From positions 1-64,000 of the forward strand of contig JBEKCD010000012.1 of assembly GCA_050015055.1 (NCBI GenBank): 64,000 nucleotides of DNA. Reading direction: 5' to 3'. Origin of the DNA: JBEKCD01 sp050015055 (GTDB taxonomy: Archaea; Thermoproteota; Bathyarchaeia; Bathyarchaeales; Bathycorpusculaceae). This document shows positions 25,646-33,518 of this stretch, piece after piece (the stretch's first letter is position 1; the number at the start of each line of letters is the position of its first letter). The position numbers and the translations under genes are program-made. The notes beneath the pieces were generated by a model. It ran no database searches. It worked only from the letters and a program-made list of their open reading frames with translations, and was not told the DNA's origin.

Positions 25646-26755
25646 ATGAAGAAACTGAAATTGACAGAACCAGTAGTTGGAGAAGATGAACTAGAAATGG
25701 TTCGTGAAGTGTTAGAATCTGGATGGTTAACGGAAGGTTCAATGACAAGGAAATTAGAAGAACAAGTCAAAGAGTTCTTAGGTGTGAAATATGCTGTGGC
25801 AACTACTTCTTGCACTTCGGCATTGGAGTTATCTTTAAGAGCATTGGATATAGGTTTTGGAGATGAAGTGATCATACCTGACTTTACACATCCAGCAACT
25901 GGAAACGTGGTTAAATGGATAGGTGCAGAACCAATACTTGTTGATGTAGATTTGAATTCTTATAACATTGACTCTAAGCAAGTAGAGAAAGCTATCACTA
26001 AAAAAACACGTTGTATAATTCCTGTGTCATGGGGTGGAAATCCTTTGGATATAAGTCCGTTGCTAGAGTTGAAAGAGAAGTATAATCTCTTTATAGTGGA
26101 AGATGCTGCTTGTAGTTTAGGTTCTGAATTCAACGGTAAAAAGACAGGTTCGTTAGCTGATATTACATGTTTCAGTTTTCATCCAAGAAAAGTGATAACT
26201 ACTGGCGAAGGAGGCATGGCTGTAACCAATAGTAGGCTTTACGCAGAAAGACTCGGCCAACTGAAGAAGTTTGGAATTAAGACAACGGACGGTCAAATCG
26301 AATTCGTGGGTTCAGGAATCAATTGCAAGCTCAGTGATGTTTTGGGCGCTATTGGAGTGGCGCAGATGAAGAAGCTAGATGCGATAACCAAGAGAAGAAT
26401 CGAGTTAGCCAGCAACTACAACGAGTTGCTTAGGGAAAAGGAACTCGTCAGAATACCTGAAAAGAGAAAGGAAGCAAAGCATATCTATCAGACGTATGCA
26501 GCCTATATCAAAAGGGACGGCGTACGAGACAAGATTATTGCAGATCTCGGAACCAAAAACATAGAGACGCAAATAGGAACCTTTGCTCTACACTTGCAAC
26601 CCAGCTATAAACAAGTCAGAAGAATCGGCAAGTTGGAAAGAGCAGAAGAACTGTACAGAAATCTCCTCGCATTGCCTATGTGTCACTCAATGACGTACGA
26701 AGATCAGAAATGTGTCGTTGCAGAGGTCCAGAATAGCCTAAACAGACATTCATAA
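25646..26755 (+). CDS. DegT/DnrJ/EryC1/StrS sugar aminotransferase (369 aa)
   Basis: I start at ATG 25646, with GTGAG just upstream; GTG 25637 is an alternative. It is PLP-dependent: VATTSCTSALELSLRAL, VEDAACSLGSEFNGKKTG, and the PLP Lys in CFSFHPRKVITTGEGGMAV near residue 185. It transfers an amino group to a keto-sugar nucleotide, probably the product of the neighbouring SDR enzymes. Base composition shifts inside the gene: the first ~600 bp are AT-rich like the operon, and the rest resembles the surrounding genome, suggesting a recombination junction. Confidence 0.88.
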   Translation: MKKLKLTEPVVGEDELEMVREVLESGWLTEGSMTRKLEEQVKEFLGVKYAVATTSCTSALELSLRALDIGFGDEVIIPDFTHPATGNVVKWIGAEPILVDVDLNSYNIDSKQVEKAITKKTRCIIPVSWGGNPLDISPLLELKEKYNLFIVEDAACSLGSEFNGKKTGSLADITCFSFHPRKVITTGEGGMAVTNSRLYAERLGQLKKFGIKTTDGQIEFVGSGINCKLSDVLGAIGVAQMKKLDAITKRRIELASNYNELLREKELVRIPEKRKEAKHIYQTYAAYIKRDGVRDKIIADLGTKNIETQIGTFALHLQPSYKQVRRIGKLERAEELYRNLLALPMCHSMTYEDQKCVVAEVQNSLNRHS

Positions 26756-26892
26756 GTGACTCAAAAAAAGCTCTATAGCGCGCGCACATGAAATCATTTG
26801 GAGTTGAAGGTGCAAAACGATATCCAAAGATGAAGTAAAGAAATTAATCACTTAGCATCCCTCAAAGTTCAAGAGGGCGCTACTCCACGTAA

Positions 26893-27349
26893 ATGCCCAG
26901 ACTATTCTTCGATTATCAGACAAAAAACTCTATTTTGTTCATACAAACACGGTAATAAGTTGGCTGAATAAGATATCGGGCGAATTGCCCAGAACTTGCG
27001 ACCTAGTTGTAGGTATTCCTCGTTCAGGCCTATTTCTAGCGAGTTACCTGGGAGAGAGACTCAACTTGCCTTTATCTACTCCAGAGTTGTTGACGAAAGG
27101 CTTATACTGGAAGTTTCTGGCATCGACGGTAATGAATATTTGAAATCTGACAGAAGTTTCCATCATGTGATTTTGATAGATGACGGTATCAATTATAGAA
27201 CGGCGATAAAAAGCTCGCAAGATATTATCCGTTCAAGATTTGTAAATGTAAAATTCGCAAAAATCGTGTTGTTTGCGCTTAGAGATGGCGCCAAACACGC
27301 CGACTTCATAATGGAAACCGTCTATACAATTAACAGGATTTACGAATGA
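26893..27349 (+). pseudogene. Frameshifted phosphoribosyltransferase-like gene
   Basis: Three successive frames encode one protein. An N-terminal piece starts at ATG 26893 (MPRLFFDYQTKNS). A second frame gives CDLVVGIPRSGLFLASYLGE and then LNLPLSTPELLTKG. The third gives FHHVILIDDGINYRTAIKSS, the PRPP-binding loop of type I phosphoribosyltransferases. Two frameshifts are therefore needed, at about 26915-26930 and between the IPRSG segment and VSGIDGNEYL. Such genes pair with HAD-type genes in glycan loci, and a HAD-like gene follows. I call it decayed; sequencing error is the alternative. Confidence 0.6.
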
Positions 27350-27355
27350 CATCTG

Positions 27356-27805
27356 ATGTCAGGCTACAAAAGCTACATAGCATCTGATCTGGACGGTGTC
27401 ATCTGCGAAGATGAACCGACGGACAAATCAGCCGATGCGAAACCCTTGTTCGTTCCATCATATCCATTAGTGGCAATAATCACAGACAGATTGGAGAAAT
27501 ATCGAGAAGAGACCCAGAGATGGTTGAACAAGAACAACGTGAAATACGATCGACTTTTCATGGCTCCCAACGCGCGCGCAGAGTCAACCGCTCTTCACAA
27601 AATAGCAGTTCTGCGAAAACTGAGGCCACCAATGTATATTAAGAGTGACGAGGCCTTAGCTGAGAAAGATCTGGAAAGCCTCAGGTGTTCCAACTCTATG
27701 TTACAAGACAATGAAATTTTATTCTTAGAACAAATAAAACGGTTTTCTCAAGGTTCAGATGTTCGCTCATTTCTTCGTCCATCTTTCCACTATTTCTTGC
27801 GGTAG
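27356..27805 (+). CDS. HAD-like hydrolase, C-terminus probably damaged (149 aa)
   Basis: The N-terminus has the HAD motif I (YIASDLDGVICED), a middle segment VAIITDRLEKYREETQRWL resembling motif II, and MYIKSDEALAEKDLE further on. The last ~40 residues have no family character, and the final 39 nt run antisense into a dehydrogenase pseudogene, so the original end is probably lost. It follows a frameshifted phosphoribosyltransferase by 6 nt. A GC-alternating tract interrupts it at 27571-27579. It may be non-functional. Confidence 0.5.
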   Translation: MSGYKSYIASDLDGVICEDEPTDKSADAKPLFVPSYPLVAIITDRLEKYREETQRWLNKNNVKYDRLFMAPNARAESTALHKIAVLRKLRPPMYIKSDEALAEKDLESLRCSNSMLQDNEILFLEQIKRFSQGSDVRSFLRPSFHYFLR

Positions 27806-28619
27806 TTTCTCGGCACGTCTTTCGATTTTCTCGGCTTCTTCTCTGGTTCTCTGGTTCCCTATTTCCTGCTTGCGTTTCTCATTCGATTTAAGAATCAATC
27901 TAAGGAACTCGGAATCATAACCCTCCAGAAGCAGTTCAGTGTTTGGTATCATGCAGTGTCCACCTATGACGACGGGAAACATTATCGGCCTGTCCAGTCT
28001 CACTCGGGGGTATCTTCGAGAAAATCGACAACATCGTCAAAGTTCGCCTCAGAGAACCTGCTGATCCTATGCATTTCTTGGAAACATGCTATCATCCAGG
28101 CTCTATATGTAGTTTCAAACAGTTTAGCAACTCAGTCTCGGTGCAGCTCCTTAACATCTTGGTTTTCAAGCCGATCTTCTTGAAGTGTCTACACGCGGCT
28201 TTGCCGGCTTCGACGTCCGCACCGCCAACATACTTTACCCAACGTTTGAGCACCCACTTCATAGGCCCCAGGTTTCTATGCACCCCTCGAACAGGAGAAT
28301 GTGCCACTAGACAATTGCAACGCTTGTGCACAGACATCATTATTCCAGGTGGAATCGTGCTGTTTATGATCACCAAACTAGGCCTAAGCTGGCTGATGTA
28401 GCCAGTTACGATTTTGACAAACTGTTACTCTGCGGCACACGGTATGCACACATGCATAACATCAACTTTGGCAGGCATTTTACTATGCTTTAATCCTTGC
28501 ATTTTCTTTGGGTCAATATCTAGCCCGTAGACCGTGAACCGCCCACTTTCTCTTAACAACTCATAAATCGGTAATCCAATTCCGCCTAAGCCGACTACAG
28601 GAATGGTTTCTTTGGCCAA
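27767..28619 (-). pseudogene. Decayed UDP-/nucleotide-sugar dehydrogenase-like gene
   Basis: Reading leftward from TTG 28619, fragments in order are: an NAD-binding start IPVVGLGGIGLPIYELL and MHVCIPCAAE, an in-frame TAA at 28425-28427, the same frame resuming as IVTGYISQLRPSLVIINSTI and VAHSPVRGVHRNLGPMKW, then a frameshift into FETTYRAWMIACFQEMHRIS and DDVVDFLED, and a second frameshift into LDRPIMFPVVIGGHCMIPN, which carries the GGHC motif. At least three lesions prevent a full protein. The motif order matches 6-phosphogluconate/UDP-ManNAc dehydrogenase-like NAD enzymes of glycan synthesis. Confidence 0.8.
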
Positions 28620-28658
28620 AGTGCTTGTCCTCAGACCGAAACAGTGACTAGACCGTCA

Positions 28659-28672
28659 AACTATTTAAACGT
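28659..28672 (+). promoter_or_regulatory. Candidate TATA promoter
   Basis: AACTATTTAAACGT lies about 45 nt upstream of the acetyltransferase start codon at 28711 and fits an archaeal TATA element. It is placed between the divergent dehydrogenase pseudogene and the intact two-gene unit. Confidence 0.45.
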
Positions 28673-28710
28673 CCCACTTCCTATGAACAATGAAAAGGAG
28701 GGAAAAAACT

Positions 28711-29211
28711 ATGCCCAAGCCAAAACTGGGAATAGGCGTTGTAGTCGGCAAAGGCGTCCAATTCGAAGAGAATGTTGTAGTCTGGAACTATGTGGTAATA
28801 GGGGATAACACGAAGATAGGCGATAGAACGGTTATGGGAAGTTTCGTTGACATAGGAAAAAATGTAGTCCTAGGCAAGGACTGCAACATACAAGCACACG
28901 TAACGATTTCAAACGGCTGCATTGTCGGCGACAGCGTTTTCATTGCACCGAACACTAGCTTGCTCAACGATAGATACCCGAAAAGTGAGCTTCTAACTCC
29001 CGTTACGGTAAAGAACGGGGTCATCATAGGCGGTGGTGTCACGATCCTACCGAACGTGATTGTCGGCGAGAACGCCGTTATTGCCGGAGGAAGCGTTGTC
29101 ACAAAAGATGTTGCCGCCAACACAGTTGTGATGGGTGTACCTGCAAGGAGCACTATGTCCTTAAAAGAGTACGAGGCCAAAAGGAAGGCTTTCATCAGCG
29201 TCCAACGCTAG
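28711..29211 (+). CDS. Hexapeptide-repeat sugar N-acetyltransferase (166 aa)
   Basis: The start is ATG 28711, preceded by GGAGGG; the ATG at 28690 lies upstream of that SD. Nearly the whole protein is left-handed beta-helix: VVVGKGVQFEENVVVWNYVV, GDRTVMGSFVDIGKNVVLG, IIGGGVTILPNVIVG, and the ending MGVPARSTMSLKEYE. It resembles WlbB/FdtC-type UDP- or dTDP-amino-sugar acetyltransferases. It acts on a nucleotide sugar in glycan synthesis, probably with the DUF354 gene that starts 9 nt downstream. Confidence 0.88.
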   Translation: MPKPKLGIGVVVGKGVQFEENVVVWNYVVIGDNTKIGDRTVMGSFVDIGKNVVLGKDCNIQAHVTISNGCIVGDSVFIAPNTSLLNDRYPKSELLTPVTVKNGVIIGGGVTILPNVIVGENAVIAGGSVVTKDVAANTVVMGVPARSTMSLKEYEAKRKAFISVQR

Positions 29212-29220
29212 GTGGAAAAA

Positions 29221-30201
29221 ATGAGGATTTGGTATGATGCATGCACTGGCAAACACGTCAGGTATGGAGCAGCTATAGCAAAACATCTTAGGAAACTCGG
29301 GCACGAAATCATATTCACAACTCGGGAACATCCTGACACTCTTGCGGTGGCCAAGCTCCTCGGCGAAAAACCTGTGGTGGTTGGGAAGTACGACCCCGCT
29401 TCACTCCTAGCGAGAGTTGAAGAAAGTGCTGAGCGGATACTGCGATTTTCAAGGCTTTTCAAAGACAAGGTTCCTGACTTGGCAATCTCATCTCCGTCCA
29501 TTGAGTTGTGCCGATTTGCATTCGGACTAAACATTCCATCAATTTTGACAGCAGATACACCGCATGCTGAAGCCGCAAACAGACTAACTATACCGTTGGC
29601 AAAAACGCTTATAACTTCAGAGGCAATTCCTAAGAAACTCTTCAAAGCCTATGGCGCACAGAAAATTGTCCAATTCAAAGGGGTGGACGAGGTTGCATGG
29701 ATCAAAGGCACTAAGCCCAGTACAACATGTGACTACGGGAGACCTCTCATAGTCATCAGACAGATCGAAACCAAAGCAGCATATGCTTGCGGCAAAGACG
29801 ATAATACAATTAAGCTTGCTGAAAAACTGTCTCATCTCGGAAATCCTCTGTTCCTGCCGCGCTACATCAAACCGGAAAGCAAGAAAATAAGAGTCGCGGA
29901 CAATTTTGTTGATTCTGCGAGTCTAGCTGGCCAAGCGGACCTCGTCGTAAGCGCAGGAGGAACTATATCAAGAGAAGCGGCTCTGCAAGGAACGCCGAGC
30001 ATCGTCATGTCAGACTTTGGACAAATCGAAGTCAACAAGTACCTTCACACAAAAGGATTCCCCATATTCACCGTGAACGCTTCACAAGTTGAAGCCTACG
30101 CGAAACGATACCTAGGCAAGAGGTTTGAAGTCAAGGAGAAACTTGAGGAACTGGAAAGTCCTCTCAACGTGATTTCAAAACTTATCTCCGCAGGCAGTTA
30201 G
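29221..30201 (+). CDS. DUF354 family protein, glycosyltransferase-like (326 aa)
   Basis: I start at ATG 29221 (AGGTGG upstream). The fold is GT-B like: MRIWYDACTGKHVRYGAAIA, HEIIFTTREHPDTLAVAKLL, later QADLVVSAGGTISREAALQG and GTPSIVMSDFGQIEVNKYL. These match the archaeal DUF354 family, related to UDP-GlcNAc epimerase/MurG-like proteins. It is co-transcribed with an acetyltransferase, which fits a role in an acetamido-sugar glycan. Substrate unknown. GC content is like the main genome. Confidence 0.85.
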   Translation: MRIWYDACTGKHVRYGAAIAKHLRKLGHEIIFTTREHPDTLAVAKLLGEKPVVVGKYDPASLLARVEESAERILRFSRLFKDKVPDLAISSPSIELCRFAFGLNIPSILTADTPHAEAANRLTIPLAKTLITSEAIPKKLFKAYGAQKIVQFKGVDEVAWIKGTKPSTTCDYGRPLIVIRQIETKAAYACGKDDNTIKLAEKLSHLGNPLFLPRYIKPESKKIRVADNFVDSASLAGQADLVVSAGGTISREAALQGTPSIVMSDFGQIEVNKYLHTKGFPIFTVNASQVEAYAKRYLGKRFEVKEKLEELESPLNVISKLISAGS

Positions 30202-30261
30202 ACTTGAGGTAGTTCCTAACAGAAAACTAATGATCACGAAACCGAATCCAAGTTGGAAGGA

Positions 30262-30284
30262 GGCCGGTCGTCTAGCTTGGTTAG
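30262..30284 (+). repeat. Copy of tRNA-Val 5' half (possible att site)
   Basis: These 23 bases are identical to nucleotides 2-24 of the tRNA-Val gene (30706-30728), in the same orientation and 444 bp upstream. After position 24 the match ends at once. The two copies bracket a short region that includes an integrase remnant. Confidence 0.8.
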
Positions 30285-30288
30285 AATC

Positions 30289-30306
30289 GACTTCGACGGC
30301 GAAGTC
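30289..30306 (+). other. Perfect hairpin after tRNA fragment
   Basis: GACTTCG-ACGG-CGAAGTC forms a 7-bp stem with a 4-nt loop, beginning 4 nt after the truncated tRNA copy. Its purpose is unknown; it could be structural or a terminator, but no T-run follows. Confidence 0.5.
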
Positions 30307-30519
30307 TTCCGCGATCCCTCCTAGCGCGCGCTAACCTTGATAGTAGCAAAAGGGAGAGAAAAAAGAAGAAAAGAATGTATTAAATACAGTATTAAATACA
30401 AACACTACTATCAGAATCGTAGAGCGCGCGCCAAAAAGCTCAGCATACCCCCGACAATATCCACATTTTCACACCATTCTCCGAAATCGCCAGACGAGAA
30501 GCGCGCGCTAAGACACTCA

Positions 30520-30672
30520 CTTCCACACTCAGCTCCTAAACTTTGAAGCGACGAATGGGACGTTGCCCACGCAACCAACCTGGAAGAGGGAGGCAAACTG
30601 ATCGAGGCAGGCTTTGAGTTCGTACGTTACAGCGAAAAAGATGAAGTAGCTATATACCGGAAGAGAAAGTAA
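30520..30672 (+). pseudogene. Remnant of tyrosine recombinase (integrase) C-terminus
   Basis: From 30547 one frame encodes SDEWDVAHATNLEEGGKLIE followed by AGFEFVRYSEKDEVAIYRKR and a final K, ending at TAA 30672. The preceding few codons in another frame read TQLLNFE, so a frameshift joins them. This ending resembles C-termini of archaeal XerA/phage-type integrases, where a short tail of the type EAGFE(F/Y)V...RKRK follows the catalytic Tyr region. No upstream catalytic domain remains. It lies 32 bp before tRNA-Val, a usual integration target. Family match is from memory of the motif and is moderate. Confidence 0.55.
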
Positions 30673-30704
30673 AAAAACAAAGAGAAAGAGTATACTAGTT
30701 CAGA

Positions 30705-30779
30705 GGGCCGGTCGTCTAGCTTGGTTAGGACATTGGCTTTACGAGCCAAAGGTCGCCGGTTCAAGTCCGGTCCGGCCCA
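30705..30779 (+). tRNA. tRNA-Val (TAC)
   Basis: A complete cloverleaf: acceptor GGGCCGG/CCGGCCC with A73, D arm GTCTAGCTTGGTTAGGAC, anticodon arm TTGGC-TTTACGA-GCCAA giving anticodon TAC, and T arm GCCGG-TTCAAGT-CCGGT. There is no intron. CC follows but the terminal A of CCA is not encoded. A copy of its 5' half sits at 30262-30284. Confidence 0.93.
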
Positions 30780-30933
30780 CCTACTGCGCACACTTCTTTG
30801 GGGGTCATGTTTGTATCATAGTAGATCGGGGTAGGTTACGTCCAGAAAACCTGACAAGAATGGCTTGCTGGGTTTTGCGCCCGCCATGGTCTTCGACAGA
30901 CAGCTGTAAATTCTTCATCTGTAATGTTCTTTT

Positions 30934-32298
30934 TCACCTTAATGAAGGCTTCACGAAAGTGCCATACCCCATTTTTCCCACAACCTCGCCCTCTTTCGCG
31001 ACGATTCGTCCCCGAACCAACGTCAAGGCATGCTCTGCAGCCACCACCCACCCTTCATAGGGCGTGTAGTCGGCGACACACTTCATATCCTCAGCCTTGA
31101 TCCTGTGCTGCTTGTGAAGGTCAAAAACCGCGATGTCTGCGTCAGCGCCCTGCTGCAAAACGCCCTTCTTCGGATACAGCCCGAAGATTTTAGCTGGGTT
31201 TTCAGAGGAAGCCTTGACGAATCTTTCAAGCGAAATCTTTCCCTCTTTAACTCCCTTTCCCAGCATCACTAGTGCAAGCGTTTCGAGTCCGGGTACTCCT
31301 GGCGGAGTTTTCCAAACGTCTTGCAAACCCACGTCCTTTTCTTTCTTCTTGAAGGCACAATGATCAGACACAACTAGGTCTACGGTTCCATCATACAAAC
31401 CGTTCCAAAGCGAATGTGCGTCATATTTTGTCCGCAGAGGTGGAGTAGTAACGACGTAGGGACCCAGTTCACTGTATGAATCTCTCGTGAAAAACAGATG
31501 GTGCGGACAGACTTCTGTCGTAACGTGCAAGCCTCGGGCCTTTGCTGCCTGAATCAAGCTCAGGCCTTCCCTTGTTGACAAGTGACACACGTGTAGACTC
31601 ACATTCACCTTCCTAGACAAGATTAAGGCCCTAGCTATGGCCTGCGCCTCCGCCTCGTTCGGCCGCGCGTCGGCAAACGCCATCGTATCCTTCCTTCCCT
31701 TAGACACCATCCTCTGCTTCATACCGGTCAGCACGGAGTTGTCTTCAGCATGCACAGCCGCTACTGACTTCGCTTTTGAAATCAGCCTGAAAGCCTCAAG
31801 CAGTATCTCGTCGTTCTTGACGGGCATGTCGCCGCACATCATTATTTCGCCGAAACCGACCACACCTGCCCTAACCAAGTCTCCTATTTCCACTAAATCC
31901 TTCTCATCAGCGATTTCCCCTCCGTACAGGCCGAAGTCCACGAAAGATTCCTTCTGAGCCATCTCCTTTTTCCTGTTCAACATTGCCACCGAGGAAGTGC
32001 GAAGCTGCGCGGAGGAAGCCATGTCGATTATGGTTGTCACTCCGCCCGCAGCCGCAGCCGCCGTGCCTGTCCTGAAGCTTTCACGGATGAACCCGGGATC
32101 GCACACGTGCACGTGGGCGTCAATAATCCCGGGCAGCACGAAAAGCCCGCTCACATCCAGCACCTTGTCAGCCTTGGGCAGATTGGTTTCTTTCGAGATG
32201 GCAACAATTTTTCCTTGATCCACCGCTATGTCAGCCTCGGTGACGCCAGTTGATGTCGCAATTTTTCCTCCCTTCAGCAAAAGATCTACAGTCATCAT
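30934..32298 (-). CDS. Cyclic amidohydrolase (hydantoinase/allantoinase/dihydroorotase type, 454 aa)
   Basis: I start at ATG 32298 (AGGGG upstream). Metal ligands are visible as IDAHVHVCDPGF, AVHAEDN, SLHVCHLST and the catalytic Asp in VVSDHCAFKKKEK. The position that normally holds a carboxylated Lys (pattern GxxGFK) reads GVVGFGEIMM, so that Lys seems absent. Such enzymes open cyclic ureides or amides (allantoin, dihydropyrimidines, hydantoins, dihydroorotate). With two carbamoyltransferases and a carbamate kinase downstream and no pyrimidine genes nearby, a catabolic ureide role is more likely than pyrimidine synthesis. Confidence 0.85.
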   Translation of the reverse strand: MMTVDLLLKGGKIATSTGVTEADIAVDQGKIVAISKETNLPKADKVLDVSGLFVLPGIIDAHVHVCDPGFIRESFRTGTAAAAAGGVTTIIDMASSAQLRTSSVAMLNRKKEMAQKESFVDFGLYGGEIADEKDLVEIGDLVRAGVVGFGEIMMCGDMPVKNDEILLEAFRLISKAKSVAAVHAEDNSVLTGMKQRMVSKGRKDTMAFADARPNEAEAQAIARALILSRKVNVSLHVCHLSTREGLSLIQAAKARGLHVTTEVCPHHLFFTRDSYSELGPYVVTTPPLRTKYDAHSLWNGLYDGTVDLVVSDHCAFKKKEKDVGLQDVWKTPPGVPGLETLALVMLGKGVKEGKISLERFVKASSENPAKIFGLYPKKGVLQQGADADIAVFDLHKQHRIKAEDMKCVADYTPYEGWVVAAEHALTLVRGRIVAKEGEVVGKMGYGTFVKPSLR

Positions 32299-32391
32299 CC
32301 CAAAACCCCTAGTTTGCAAATGTTAATTGTCAATGAATAAAGTTATATTTTAGTAAGGCGGTGAAGGCTTGAAAAAAGAGATGCTGCATAC

Positions 32392-33480
32392 ATGCCTGAA
32401 AATCTCAAAACTGCGATAATTCTTGCAAGCAAAGCGTTTGGCACTCTTGAAGGAAAAACTGCCAACGACCTCGTGATATACGGGGGCAAATACAAAATCG
32501 TAGCAGTAATTGATGAGAAGAAAGCAGGGAAAGACGCCGGAGAAGTCCTAGGATTAGGCAAGAAGAAAATACCCATCGTTGGAGGCCTTAAAGAAGCATT
32601 GAAGTTCAAGCCAGACGCCTTAATCATCGGAATCGCTCCGCCTGGAGGCAGTCTTCCAGAAGAGTGGAAGAGCATCATCAAAGAAGCTATCAAGAGCGGG
32701 TTGGACATCGTGAGTGGGCTGCACTATTTCTTCGGTGACCAGCCGGAATTCAGTGACCTTGCAAAGCAGCATGGAGTCAAATTGATCGATCTAAGAAAAC
32801 CTCCTAAGAATCTTGAAGTGCTCATGGAAGTATTAAACATCAAAGTGCCTGTCGTTGCAATCCTCGCCACCGATGCTGCCACTGGCAAGAACATAGTCAT
32901 GATGGAACTCGCGAAAGAGGCCGAAAAAAGAGGCTTGAAAGTCGGCGCCGTAGCAACAGGGCAGACGATGATGCTAGTAAGAGGCGACGCTGGCGCAGCC
33001 ATAGACGCCATTCCCGGAGACTTCATACCTGGAACCGTAGCCAAAATGACCGCTGACGTTGCGAAGATGGGAAAGGACCTAATCATCGTTGAAGGACAGG
33101 CTTCACTCTCTCACCCAGCCTACGGAGTTGAAACCCTAGCGATACTCTACGGTTCTCAGCCTGACGCTGTCATGATGGTTCACGATCCATTCAGAGGAAC
33201 ACGGGACGGCTTTCCAACAATGAAAGTACCAAGTCTCAAAGAGGAAATACGTTTGATTCAAACGTTGTGCCCCAAGACCAAGGTTGTTGGAATTGCAATT
33301 AGCTATATTTACAATTACAACGGTTTGAAGTCGGATGAAGAAATCAGGGCGGCCATGAGGCAGGCTGAGAAGGAAACGAATTTGCCCGCAACAGATGTCC
33401 AGAGGTTCGGCGTGGAGAATTTGTTTGACGCTATGGCCGAACGCTTTGAGAAAGTCAAGAAACCGTTGAGGAAAAAGTGA
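32392..33480 (+). CDS. DUF1611 P-loop family protein (362 aa)
   Basis: Two parts are visible: an N-terminal Rossmann-like DUF1611_N domain (IPIVGGLKEALKFKPDALII, then GLDIVSGLHYFFGDQPEF), and a C-terminal P-loop-like domain whose nucleotide loop reads ATDAATGKNIVMMELA. It also has IVEGQASLSHPAYG and VHDPFRGTRDGFPT. Some bacterial members (DgcN) have been linked to D-glutamate acylation in D-amino-acid breakdown; that is family knowledge, not shown here. It is divergent from the amidohydrolase gene and sits inside a carbamoyl/amide catabolic neighbourhood. Confidence 0.8.
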   Translation: MPENLKTAIILASKAFGTLEGKTANDLVIYGGKYKIVAVIDEKKAGKDAGEVLGLGKKKIPIVGGLKEALKFKPDALIIGIAPPGGSLPEEWKSIIKEAIKSGLDIVSGLHYFFGDQPEFSDLAKQHGVKLIDLRKPPKNLEVLMEVLNIKVPVVAILATDAATGKNIVMMELAKEAEKRGLKVGAVATGQTMMLVRGDAGAAIDAIPGDFIPGTVAKMTADVAKMGKDLIIVEGQASLSHPAYGVETLAILYGSQPDAVMMVHDPFRGTRDGFPTMKVPSLKEEIRLIQTLCPKTKVVGIAISYIYNYNGLKSDEEIRAAMRQAEKETNLPATDVQRFGVENLFDAMAERFEKVKKPLRKK

Positions 33481-33518
33481 AAGTGTTGAAGGAGTGAATC
33501 CTAGCTCAGCTGCCTTTG

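Noticed and set aside
30262..30306. Split-tRNA 5' half gene
   Set aside because: An intact tRNA-Val with the same 5' half is nearby and no separate 3' half was found; a recombination scar is simpler.
30337..30546. 69-aa basic open frame upstream of tRNA-Val
   Set aside because: Low-complexity Lys/Arg/Ser/His composition, no SD, and it overlaps the integrase remnant in another frame.
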